DNA of 7,802 bases from an uncultured Sphingobium sp. (GTDB lineage Bacteria; Pseudomonadota; Alphaproteobacteria; Sphingomonadales; Sphingomonadaceae). The notes under the pieces are model-generated. The model was given only the letters and a program-made list of their open reading frames with translations. It was not told the DNA's origin and did no database searches. Positions 1 to 7,621 of this stretch are shown here, in pieces. The position numbers and the translations under genes were made by a program. The first letter of the stretch is position 1. Each line of letters begins with the position of its first letter. The DNA lies in assembly GCA_913773715.1 (NCBI GenBank), contig CAJYHD010000119.1, forward strand, positions 1 through 7,802, given 5' to 3'.

Positions 1-1
1 C

Positions 2-346
2 GAACGGGAAGCGGAAAAGGCCCGCCTGATCTGGCGAAACGCTACCGTCGACAGAGGGGTGGTCTCGCCTCCCTCGCTTCCAACGCCATCGGTTCTGCAG
101 GCTCAGTTTGAGGCGCGGATCGCCGCCTTGCGCAGCACACTGGAAGATCCTGCGGTACGCGGGCAGGCCGCATCGATCATGTCGCGGCTTATCGAGAGCG
201 TGACGATCTATCCGGACGAACCGGAGGGTCCCGCAGCGGAGGTGGTGGCCAGCGTAGCGTCACTGGTGGCGTATGCCACAAATGCCGACGCCGCCCGTGA
301 GGGCGGCGTGTCGGGTTGTATGGCGGTGGTTGCGGGGGCAGGATGA
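2..346 (+). CDS. Large serine recombinase, C-terminal end (5' part outside window)
   Basis: The reading frame is open from the first bases of the window to TGA at 344-346, giving 114 codons of a gene that starts upstream. The residues match the region after the coiled coil in large serine (resolvase-type) recombinases. A charged helix (EREAEKARL) is followed by a Pro-rich linker (SPPSLPTPSV), a helix of the form QFEARIAALRSTLEDPAVRG, then SIMSRLIESVTIYP. It ends in a short tail, VVAGAG. Proteins of this family carry out site-specific integration or excision of islands and phages with an N-terminal serine nuclease domain, which is not in view here. Many relatives end VAGAGFEP..., but this one stops directly after VAGAG, so its 3' end differs from the usual. 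Whether the upstream gene is intact cannot be judged. The family call rests on C-terminal pattern only. Confidence 0.72.
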   Translation, partial: EREAEKARLIWRNATVDRGVVSPPSLPTPSVLQAQFEARIAALRSTLEDPAVRGQAASIMSRLIESVTIYPDEPEGPAAEVVASVASLVAYATNADAAREGGVSGCMAVVAGAG

Positions 347-361
347 TTTCGCAACCACTGC
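323..361. repeat. 12-bp inverted repeat spanning the recombinase stop codon
   Basis: Bases 326-334 (GTGGTTGCG) and 350-358 (CGCAACCAC) are exact reverse complements. The pairing extends outward to 323-334 and 350-361 with one G-T mismatch. The 15-base centre (335-349) contains the recombinase stop codon. No T-run follows on the plus strand, so it does not look like an intrinsic terminator. A recombination or binding site for the recombinase, or a remnant of its attachment site, is possible but not shown. Confidence 0.6.
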
Positions 362-611
362 ACACTTTAAAAAATTGAAATTGTGAGTAATTTTCTAAGA
401 CGGACCGTAAGCACCCCCGCGAGTACCCCCACCTGAATGCTAACGCGTCAACATGACAGAAATGTGCGATGAGCCGCGGCAGCCCGTCGCATATCGCGCG
501 ATAGTCGGTGGCCAGTTACGACGCGTAAGACCCGATTGTATCGAAAAAGGCTGGCTTGCAGTCGTGGTGATGGTTTGATTCAATCTTCGCGAAGTAAGCG
601 GAGACGAGCCG
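347..611. other. Non-coding gap between recombinase and transposase fragment
   Basis: I see no convincing gene here. Bases about 361-402 are AT-rich, unlike the surroundings, and include a weak hairpin (AAATT at 378-382, AATTT at 389-393). The heptamer GCGGGGG at 332-338 is matched by its complement CCCCCGC at 414-420. A perfect 12-bp palindrome, TATCGCGCGATA, lies at 492-503. The last part, roughly 520-611, probably belongs to the left end of the IS1182-type element whose transposase starts at 612. I could not fix that element's terminal repeat because its right end is missing. Confidence 0.5.
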
Positions 612-751
612 ATGATGGGCGAGCGGACGGTGGCGCAGGAGGCGCTGTTCTACAGCTTCAGCCTGGAGCGGCACGTGCCGGCGGATCATCCATTGCGTTC
701 GATAGATCGGTTCGTGGATCTATCTGGCATCCGCGAGGATCTGAAGCCTGA
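612..751 (+). pseudogene. IS1182/IS5-type transposase, N-terminal fragment
   Basis: From ATG at 612 (a second ATG follows at 615) the frame reads MMGERTVAQEALFYSFSLER, then HVPADHPLRSIDRFVDLSGI and REDLKP. This is the conserved opening of IS1182/IS5-type transposases, which normally run to several hundred residues. A purine-rich GGAGA lies 8 bases ahead of the start. Homology stops at 749-751, where the IS3 left end begins. The frame then runs into IS sequence and stops at 765-767, giving a chimeric 51-codon ORF. The DDE catalytic region is absent, and no continuation is found right of the IS3 element. The fragment cannot be functional. The assignment rests on the recognised N-terminal pattern. 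Confidence 0.8.
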
Positions 752-775
752 TGTTCCCTCGGTTTGACGGACACC
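752..775 (+). repeat. IS3 left terminal inverted repeat
   Basis: The core GGTTTGACGGA at 761-771 recurs in reverse complement near the right end. Over 24 bases, 18 match the right repeat. The outer 9 bases are the more divergent part. Confidence 0.7.
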
Positions 776-805
776 GATGATAGGCTCTGCGGAGCCAAGA
801 GGTGT

Positions 806-1132
806 ATGATTGCGAGTGCGACGAAGCGTCGGTTCACGGAGGAGTTCAAGCGCGAGGCGGTGGCGCTGTGGGAGACGAGCGGTCGGCTACAGATCGAGGT
901 GGGCGCCGAGTTGGGGATCACGCAAACGATGCTGCGTCGCTGGCAGCGCAAGCAGCAGGAGAGCGGTGCCCCGCCGACAAGCCCGGCGGCGAAGCCGCCA
1001 GTATCGACGATGGCGTCGCCAGCGGATCAGGCGTCGGAGATCGCGCGGTTGCGCCGGGAGTTGGATCGGGCGCGGATGGAGCGTGACATCCTAAAAAAAG
1101 CCGTCGGCATCTTTGCGGAGATGCCGCGGTGA
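806..1132 (+). CDS. IS3-family transposase OrfA (helix-turn-helix subunit)
   Basis: This 108-residue protein matches IS3 OrfA. Residues about 7-50 form the N-terminal helix-turn-helix (RRFTEEFKREAVALW, then GAELGITQTMLRRWQRK) that binds the inverted repeats. A Pro/Ala/Ser-rich linker follows, then a C-terminal leucine-zipper-like helix (SEIARLRRELDRARMERDIL). I chose ATG at 806 because AGAGG at 798-802 precedes it. An in-frame ATG at 764 lies inside the left inverted repeat region and would add 14 residues that are atypical of the family. The stop codon TGA (1130-1132) overlaps the GTG that opens orfB. The gene is intact and could still make a DNA-binding protein, although orfB is broken. OrfA alone often acts as a regulator of transposition in this family. 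Confidence 0.88.
   Translation: MIASATKRRFTEEFKREAVALWETSGRLQIEVGAELGITQTMLRRWQRKQQESGAPPTSPAAKPPVSTMASPADQASEIARLRRELDRARMERDILKKAVGIFAEMPR
1093..1099 (+). promoter_or_regulatory. Putative -1 programmed frameshift site (A7 run)
   Basis: Seven A residues sit in the orfA frame as CTA AAA AAA, giving a slippery A-AAA-AAA heptamer. The -1 frame is open from here into orfB with no stop before 1222. IS3 elements are known to make their OrfAB transposase by such a shift. Here the fusion would end at the first amber codon. Confidence 0.65.
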
Positions 1133-1992
1133 AATTCGCTTTCATTGAGCAGCATGCGTCCACCTGGCCGGTGAACGTCATGTGCCGCATGCTCGGCGTG
1201 TCGCGCAGCGGCTATTACGACTAGCGCGGTCGGCCACCGAGCACGCGGACGACGGCGAACCTGGCGCTGCTTGGCGACGTGCGGCGTCTCCAGGCGCTCC
1301 ATCAGGGGCGATACGGATCGCCCAGAATGCATGCCGCCCTGCGGGCGGAGGGCCATCGGTGCAGCCGTGGCCGCGTCGAGCGGCTGATGCGCCGACACCG
1401 CGTCCGCGCGCTGGCCGGACGCAGGTTCCGACCCTGCACGACGGACAGCCGCCACTATCTGCCGATCGCGCCGAACCTGTTGGCGCAGTGCTTCGTGGCA
1501 ACCGCGCCCAACCGGATCTGGCTGGCCGACATCACGTACATCGCGACCGGCGAAGGCTGGCTGTATCTGGCCGCAGTGCTCGATCTGGCGACCCGCAAGA
1601 TCGTCAGCTGGGCCATGCGCGACCACATGCGCACCGAATTGCCGCTCGCAGCCATGATGATGGCAGCCTAGCGGCCGCGACCAGCGCCGGCTCTCATTTG
1701 CCACTCCGGCCGCGGGTCGCAGCACGCAGCCGGCGCCTATGTCGACCATCTAGCGGCGATGGGCGCAGTGCCCTCGATGAGCCGTACCGGCAATTGCTAT
1801 CATAATGCCCCGATGGAAAGCTTCTTCCACACTCTCAAGGTCGAACTCGTCCATCAGTGCCGATGGACGACGCAGGCTGAGGCAAGGCAGGCTCTGTTCG
1901 GATACATCGAGGGCTACTACAACCGGCACCGCATGCACTCGACCATCGGGTATTTAACACCCGAACAAGCCGAGCAGCGCATGACCGACTAA
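1129..1992 (+). pseudogene. IS3-family transposase OrfB, inactivated (two amber stops, Asp to Gly)
   Basis: One frame (GTG at 1129 to TAA at 1990-1992, 287 codons) reads as a full-length IS3 OrfB with an integrase core. It is interrupted by TAG at codon 32 (1222-1224), after SRSGYYD where the family normally has Trp, and by TAG at codon 181 (1669-1671), probably a former Gln codon. The first catalytic Asp is present (WLADITYI, residue 134). The second is replaced by Gly (HSGRGSQHA, residue 194, GGC at 1708-1710). The Glu is present (NAPMESFF, residue 230), exactly 35 residues after position 194 as in a DD(35)E enzyme. The usual NCYDN is NCYHN. There is no frameshift, so decay is by point mutation only. 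It cannot encode an active transposase. Confidence 0.92.
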
Positions 1993-1997
1993 CCCAA

Positions 1998-2021
1998 CGT
2001 ATCCGTCAAACCGGGCGATGA
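1998..2021 (-). repeat. IS3 right terminal inverted repeat
   Basis: The reverse complement carries the core GGTTTGACGGA shared with the left end. It starts six bases after the orfB stop codon (1990-1992). The precise outer boundary is uncertain and lies between about 2021 and 2028. Confidence 0.7.
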
Positions 2022-2052
2022 TTACTCAGACGGGCGAGCTCATAGGCGGACA

Positions 2053-2823
2053 TCACACCGCAGTATATCCGCCATCCGCGACGAACTCCGCTCCGGTCAC
2101 AAATGCGCTGAGATCGCTGGCAAGATATGCGACCAATGGTGCGATGTCTGTCGCTTGGCCTAGCCGCCCCAGCGGAATCAGACGTGTCCACGATGCCAAG
2201 GCCTCTTCCGGGCTAAGCGGGCGTCCGTCGGCATCGGTCGGGGCGGCCCAACTCGCCCCCAAATTGGTCGCGACGGGTCCCGGTAGCACGCAGTTCACCC
2301 GGACACCTGAGGCCGCAAGTTCGGCGGCCACCGCCTTGCTGAGCGCCCGCACCGCGCCCTTCGTGGCGGAATAGGCGGCATAACGCTCGCCGCCAACTTT
2401 GCCATAGACCGAGGCGATGTTGATGATCGAACCGCCGCCAGCCTGCATCAGCGGCATCGCGGCGTGCATACCGATATAGACGCTGTCGACATTGACCCGC
2501 TGTTGCCGATGAAGCCAGGCCACAGGCGCGTCGACGAAGTTCCGGGACAGCATGATACCCGCGCAGTTCACCAGCACGTCGAGCCGCCCGTGTCGCGACC
2601 GGATATCATCGATCACGCGTTGCCAGTCCGCTTCGTCACCGACGTCATGTCGATGCAACGCGGCGTCCGGCCCCAAGTCCGCCGCAGCGCCCTTCAAGCC
2701 TTCCTCATTGAGGTCGCTGGCCTCTACGATCGCCCCCAGTTTTGCGAAAGTTCGTGCGATGTCATGGCCGATGCCCGATGCGGCCCCGGTCACTAGCGCA
2801 ATCTTGCCATCAAGCCGGATCAT
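2053..2823 (-). CDS. Classical short-chain dehydrogenase/reductase (SDR)
   Basis: This 256-residue protein is a typical classical SDR, a cytosolic NAD(P)-dependent oxidoreductase for alcohols and ketones. The Rossmann motif TGAASGIG is at residues 12-19. Asp37 after the second strand favours NAD(H) over NADP(H). NCAG is at 86-89. The catalytic tetrad is Asn111, Ser138, Tyr151 and Lys155 (YSATK). A PGPVATN loop and the C-terminal VTGAEFVADGGYTAV complete the fold. I chose the ATG at 2823 because GGGAG lies 7 bases upstream and MIRLDGKIALVTG is the normal SDR opening. A start 34 codons earlier would only add non-homologous residues. Its ATG overlaps the stop of the GFA-like gene (ATGA). It is the last operon gene and ends about 31 bp from the IS3 element. 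A role as a 3-hydroxyacyl-CoA or hydroxy-alicyclic dehydrogenase is plausible, but the substrate is unknown. Confidence 0.92.
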   Translation of the reverse strand: MIRLDGKIALVTGAASGIGHDIARTFAKLGAIVEASDLNEEGLKGAAADLGPDAALHRHDVGDEADWQRVIDDIRSRHGRLDVLVNCAGIMLSRNFVDAPVAWLHRQQRVNVDSVYIGMHAAMPLMQAGGGSIINIASVYGKVGGERYAAYSATKGAVRALSKAVAAELAASGVRVNCVLPGPVATNLGASWAAPTDADGRPLSPEEALASWTRLIPLGRLGQATDIAPLVAYLASDLSAFVTGAEFVADGGYTAV

Positions 2824-3257
2824 ATCTGAACTCCCACATTCGATCGGTCGAAACATTGTCGGGTGGGGGATTCTCCCAACCATGGCAGTGCGCTGGCGCA
2901 ATAGGCCTCCTGCGTCGGAACCCATTGATCTGGCTCGTCAAGCGTCCCGGCCTTGACGATCGTGACGCCCGGGAAGGCATCGGCAATCGACACGATTGGC
3001 GACCCACAGCGCCCGCAGAAATGTCGGTTTACCACAAGGCCAGTATCGCCAGTGTCGCGAAAGACCTTTGTCTCGCCCTGCTGATGATAGTCATCGTTGG
3101 ATACGACCCCGACAACGGAGAAGGCGCTGCCCGACTGACGCTGGCAGTGACGGCAGTGGCAGATCGCGACCATCAGCGGTTCCGTCGAAATCCTATAGCG
3201 AACTGCACCGCACAAGCATCCACCACCGCGTTCCAGTGGCTCACCGGGTTTCGTCAT
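2820..3257 (-). CDS. GFA/CENP-V-fold zinc-binding protein
   Basis: This 145-residue protein belongs to the family named after glutathione-dependent formaldehyde-activating enzyme (Gfa). It has the expected cysteine set for structural and active-site zinc: CLCGAVRY (Cys14, Cys16), CHCRHCQRQSG (Cys33, Cys35, Cys38) and FCGRCGSP (Cys81, Cys84). Most members have no proven reaction, and Gfa itself remains debated, so formaldehyde chemistry should not be assumed. The ATG at 3257 starts the protein just before the first zinc motif. AGGAG lies 10 bases upstream, a long spacing that suits re-initiation, because the start overlaps the racemase gene by 17 bp. A longer reading frame to 3410 would lie inside the racemase gene. 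The stop overlaps the SDR start. Its place inside a CoA-metabolism operon suggests a role in that pathway or in detoxifying a by-product, which is inference. Confidence 0.88.
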   Translation of the reverse strand: MTKPGEPLERGGGCLCGAVRYRISTEPLMVAICHCRHCQRQSGSAFSVVGVVSNDDYHQQGETKVFRDTGDTGLVVNRHFCGRCGSPIVSIADAFPGVTIVKAGTLDEPDQWVPTQEAYCASALPWLGESPTRQCFDRSNVGVQI

Positions 3258-4374
3258 GACGCGGCATCTCCTGTGCGACAGCGGAAGGAAAAGCTCGCCA
3301 CCCGGCAAGCATCGCCGCGACATCCTTCGCCGCGCCAATCCGCCCAGGCGTCCGATCGAGGCGTGGGGCGGGCACGGGTTGCAACATGCCCTCTTCAACG
3401 GCGTAGACACCGCGGTGCCGGTTATGCGGATGGCTCTGAGCTTCGGCCAGCGTTAGTACGGGAACAACACAGGCATCGCTGCCGTCGAACAGTGCCGCCC
3501 AATGCGCTGCGGGACGGGTGGCGAACTTTGCTTCCAACCACGCCGTCGTCTGGGCCCAGGCTGAATGCTCCTGTGACACGAAGGCCGGCGCATTGAGGCG
3601 GCCACAGACGATCCGCCAGAATTGCGGTTCGATCGCGCCGATCGCAATCTCGCGGCCATCCGCACACATATAGCATCGATAATAGGGGGCGACGCCGCCT
3701 AGGACATTTTCCGTCCTGTCCAACGACAGCGGGCTGGCAGGTTGCGTGCCACTGAACATCGAGAGCATCGACGCGACCCCATCAAGGATGGCCGCATCCA
3801 CGACCTGTCCATGCCCCGAACGCTCGCGCTCCATGAGCGCCAGCATGATGCCGAATAGCAGGAACATCGACCCACCGCCGAAATCGCCGAGTAGATTGAG
3901 GGGCGGCACCGCTGGTTCTCCCGGGCGACCGATAGCGGCCAGCGCTCCGGTCAATGCCAGATAGGTGATGTCATGACCTGCCGTGCGGGCCAGCGGGCCG
4001 TCCTGCCCCCAGCCCGTCATCCGACCATATATCAGCCGCGGGTTACGCTCCATCAGTATCGAGGGCCCCAGGTTTAGACGCTCCATCACGCCGGGCCGAA
4101 ATCCTTCGATCACGACGTCGGCCAGATCGACGATCGCCGATGCCTCGTACTGCCCTTCCGGCGTCGTGAGATCGAGCGTGATGGTCGCCCGGCCACGATC
4201 CATGACGGGGTTGGGCCACCCATTCCCGCCGGGCCGGTCGATCCGCAGGACATCCGCGCCATGATCAGCCAACAGCATGGCGCAATGCGGACCGGGGCCG
4301 ATGCCGGCGAACTCGACGACCCGCAGTCCGGCCAGCGCCCCGCCGGACGCCTCAGATGAGAACGCGCCCACCAT
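3241..4374 (-). CDS. Alpha-methylacyl-CoA racemase (CaiB/BaiF, family III CoA-transferase fold)
   Basis: This 377-residue protein has the CaiB/BaiF fold. It opens with LAGLRVVEFAGIGPGPHCAM and continues with GADVLRIDRPGG and FRPGVMERLNLGP. Racemases of this family interconvert (2R)- and (2S)-2-methylacyl-CoA so that beta-oxidation can use them. The catalytic residues known from the Mycobacterium tuberculosis enzyme (His126, Asp156, Glu241) all appear here with a constant offset of 8: His134 in AGHDITY, Asp164 in GDFGGGSM and Glu249 in IGAIEPQFW. This favours a racemase over a true CoA-transferase. The ATG at 4374 overlaps the ferredoxin stop as TAATG, with GAGGA only 3-4 bases upstream. An upstream extension of 66 codons would overlap the ferredoxin gene and has no family similarity. 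The gene implies a methyl-branched acyl-CoA substrate, for example a steroid or isoprenoid side chain. Confidence 0.92.
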   Translation of the reverse strand: MVGAFSSEASGGALAGLRVVEFAGIGPGPHCAMLLADHGADVLRIDRPGGNGWPNPVMDRGRATITLDLTTPEGQYEASAIVDLADVVIEGFRPGVMERLNLGPSILMERNPRLIYGRMTGWGQDGPLARTAGHDITYLALTGALAAIGRPGEPAVPPLNLLGDFGGGSMFLLFGIMLALMERERSGHGQVVDAAILDGVASMLSMFSGTQPASPLSLDRTENVLGGVAPYYRCYMCADGREIAIGAIEPQFWRIVCGRLNAPAFVSQEHSAWAQTTAWLEAKFATRPAAHWAALFDGSDACVVPVLTLAEAQSHPHNRHRGVYAVEEGMLQPVPAPRLDRTPGRIGAAKDVAAMLAGWRAFPSAVAQEMPRHDETR

Positions 4375-4687
4375 TAATCCTCGGGCGCAATACGTATCCG
4401 GCAACTCGTGCCCATATCTCGGATCGCGAGTTGGCAAGCGAGACGGGATCGGTCGGTCCGATAGGCGCTGCTGTCGAGCAGATCGTCTTCGTCGGGCCCG
4501 GGCGACGGCAGGTCTTCGCCCCCCGCCTCGATATAGACGTGGCAGGTCGCACAGGAACAGCATCCGCCGCACATCGCTAACAGTTCATCGACACCGGCAT
4601 CGCGGATCGCTTCCATGACACTGACATCGGCAGCGCCCTCGACTTCAATACGGTCCCCCTCACGCGTAATGACCTCGATCGTTGCCA

Positions 4688-4688
<1 letters not shown>
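4374..4688 (-). CDS. [2Fe-2S] ferredoxin, putidaredoxin/adrenodoxin type
   Basis: This 104-residue protein has the vertebrate/putidaredoxin-type cluster motif C-X5-C-X2-C-X35-C. The ligands are Cys40, Cys46, Cys49 (MCGGCCSCATCHVYI) and Cys85 (RLACQL). Cys43 and Cys44 are extra cysteines in the cluster loop, where putidaredoxin has Ser-Ala. An acidic stretch (PDEDDLLD) just after the middle of the protein matches the usual partner-binding surface. Such ferredoxins carry electrons from an NAD(P)H ferredoxin reductase to a cytochrome P450 or a ring-hydroxylating oxygenase. Neither partner is in the window. The start has GGGAG 7 bases upstream and overlaps the preceding stop as TAATG. Its stop overlaps the racemase start. 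Its place inside a CoA-thioester operon suggests the operon or regulon includes an oxygenase step. Confidence 0.93.
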
Positions 4689-6837
<2,149 letters not shown>

Positions 6838-6838
6838 G

Positions 6839-7621
6839 TCAGGCTCCTTTGAAATCGGGTTTGCGGCGTTCGACGAAGGCGGCGATCCCCTCGTGCGCCT
6901 CGGCCTGGGCTCCGGCATGGGCGATAGTCCGCGCCTCGCGGTTCAGATGATCGGGGAGGCTCGCGGTCGCGCCTTCGAGCAGCAGGCTACGGGCAGCGCC
7001 CAGCGCAGCCGTCGGCGAGACGATCAGGCGTGCCACAACGGCCTCAGCCTCGCGCAACAGGTCAGCGTCATCAACCGTCCGCGTCACCATGCCGATCTGC
7101 TCGGCCTCCTCGGCACCGACGCGCGCATTGGTCAGGATGATCGCCTGCGCCCGGCGGAGTCCGACTAGGCGAGGTAAAAGCCAGCTCATGCCGCCATCGG
7201 GGCTGAGCCCGACGCCCGTATAGGCGGCGGTAAAATGCGCCGAGCGAGCGGCCAGCACGACGTCGCCCAGTATGCCCAGGCTCAGCCCCGCCCCCGCCGC
7301 CGGGCCGTTGACCAGCACGACCAGCGGCTTGGCCATCACGGTCAAGGCGACGATCGCACCGTGCAGCGTATCGGCCAAGTGGCGCAGATAAGGCCCGGCG
7401 TTGCTCCCCACAGCCGCCATCGCCGCGACGTCGCCCCCTACGCAGAACAGCCGCCCCGCGCCGGTCAACGCGACGCAGCGTATCGCCGGATCCTCCGCCA
7501 CGTCGCGCGCGGCCTCGGCCAACTCGCGCGCCATGGCCGGGTTGACCGCGTTGCCCGCCTCGGGCCGGTTGAGCGTCAACCAGGCGGCCCCGCCCTCCTT
7601 GCGGACCAGAACACTGCTCAT
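6839..7621 (-). CDS. Crotonase-family enoyl-CoA hydratase/isomerase, PaaG-like active site
   Basis: This 260-residue crotonase has the oxyanion-hole segments GAGRLFCVGGDVAAM (54-68) and NGPAAGAGLSL (105-115). It ends ERRKPDFKGA, a common crotonase C-terminus. Aligned by eye with rat enoyl-CoA hydratase, the two catalytic Glu positions are Ser114 and Tyr134. An Asp (Asp142, in GLSPDGGMSWLLPR) is present instead. This is the pattern of PaaG-type isomerases and related crotonases, so double-bond isomerisation or another crotonase reaction is more likely than simple hydration. I chose ATG at 7621, which has GGAGG 7 bases upstream. A GTG two codons earlier would sit against that GGAGG. The start overlaps the preceding phosphotransferase stop (ATGA). 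The stop is one base before the thiolase start. Confidence 0.92.
   Translation of the reverse strand: MSSVLVRKEGGAAWLTLNRPEAGNAVNPAMARELAEAARDVAEDPAIRCVALTGAGRLFCVGGDVAAMAAVGSNAGPYLRHLADTLHGAIVALTVMAKPLVVLVNGPAAGAGLSLGILGDVVLAARSAHFTAAYTGVGLSPDGGMSWLLPRLVGLRRAQAIILTNARVGAEEAEQIGMVTRTVDDADLLREAEAVVARLIVSPTAALGAARSLLLEGATASLPDHLNREARTIAHAGAQAEAHEGIAAFVERRKPDFKGA

Larger units (their letters stand above)
752..2021 (+). mobile_element. IS3-family insertion sequence, defective
   Basis: The element contains orfA and orfB in the usual IS3 arrangement, with orfB in the -1 frame of orfA. Imperfect terminal inverted repeats (752-775 and 1998-2021, 18 of 24 matching) bracket both genes and give about 1,270 bp, a normal size for the family. 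The exact ends are uncertain by a few bases: 749 on the left and 2028 on the right would give the classical TG...CA termini. No short direct repeat flanks the element, and its two flanks come from unrelated sequences. The transposase has two premature stops and lacks a catalytic Asp, so the copy is dead unless helped in trans. Confidence 0.85.

Noticed and set aside
332..420. Possible tRNA on the minus strand, from a 7-bp acceptor-like pair (GCGGGGG/CCCCCGC) and a nearby AACCA
   Set aside because: The 89-base span has no D-arm, anticodon arm or T-arm, and the AT-rich middle does not fold as a tRNA. At most it is a remnant of an att region.
1027..1749. Minus-strand open frame of 240 codons across IS3 orfA/orfB
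   Set aside because: It is antisense to a clear IS3 transposase frame and shows no recognisable domain. It appears because the sense frame is GC-rich.
1129..1992. Amber-codon recoding (pyrrolysine or suppression) in orfB
   Set aside because: Both TAG codons sit where relatives have ordinary Trp and probably Gln, and a DDE Asp is also lost, so simple decay explains the data.
2824..2925. N-terminal extension of the SDR by 34 codons
   Set aside because: It lies inside the GFA-like gene and adds non-SDR residues. The ATG at 2823 has a good GGGAG site and the normal SDR opening.
2742..3596. Long plus-strand open frame opposite the SDR, GFA and racemase genes
   Set aside because: It lies antisense to three genes with clear motifs, its translation is Arg/Pro/Ser-rich and has no recognisable domain. 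It is expected in GC-rich DNA.
4375..4572. N-terminal extension of the racemase gene by 66 codons
   Set aside because: It would lie entirely inside the ferredoxin gene, is Arg/Pro-rich and lacks family similarity. The ATG at 4374 gives residue numbering offset exactly 8 from the M. tuberculosis racemase.
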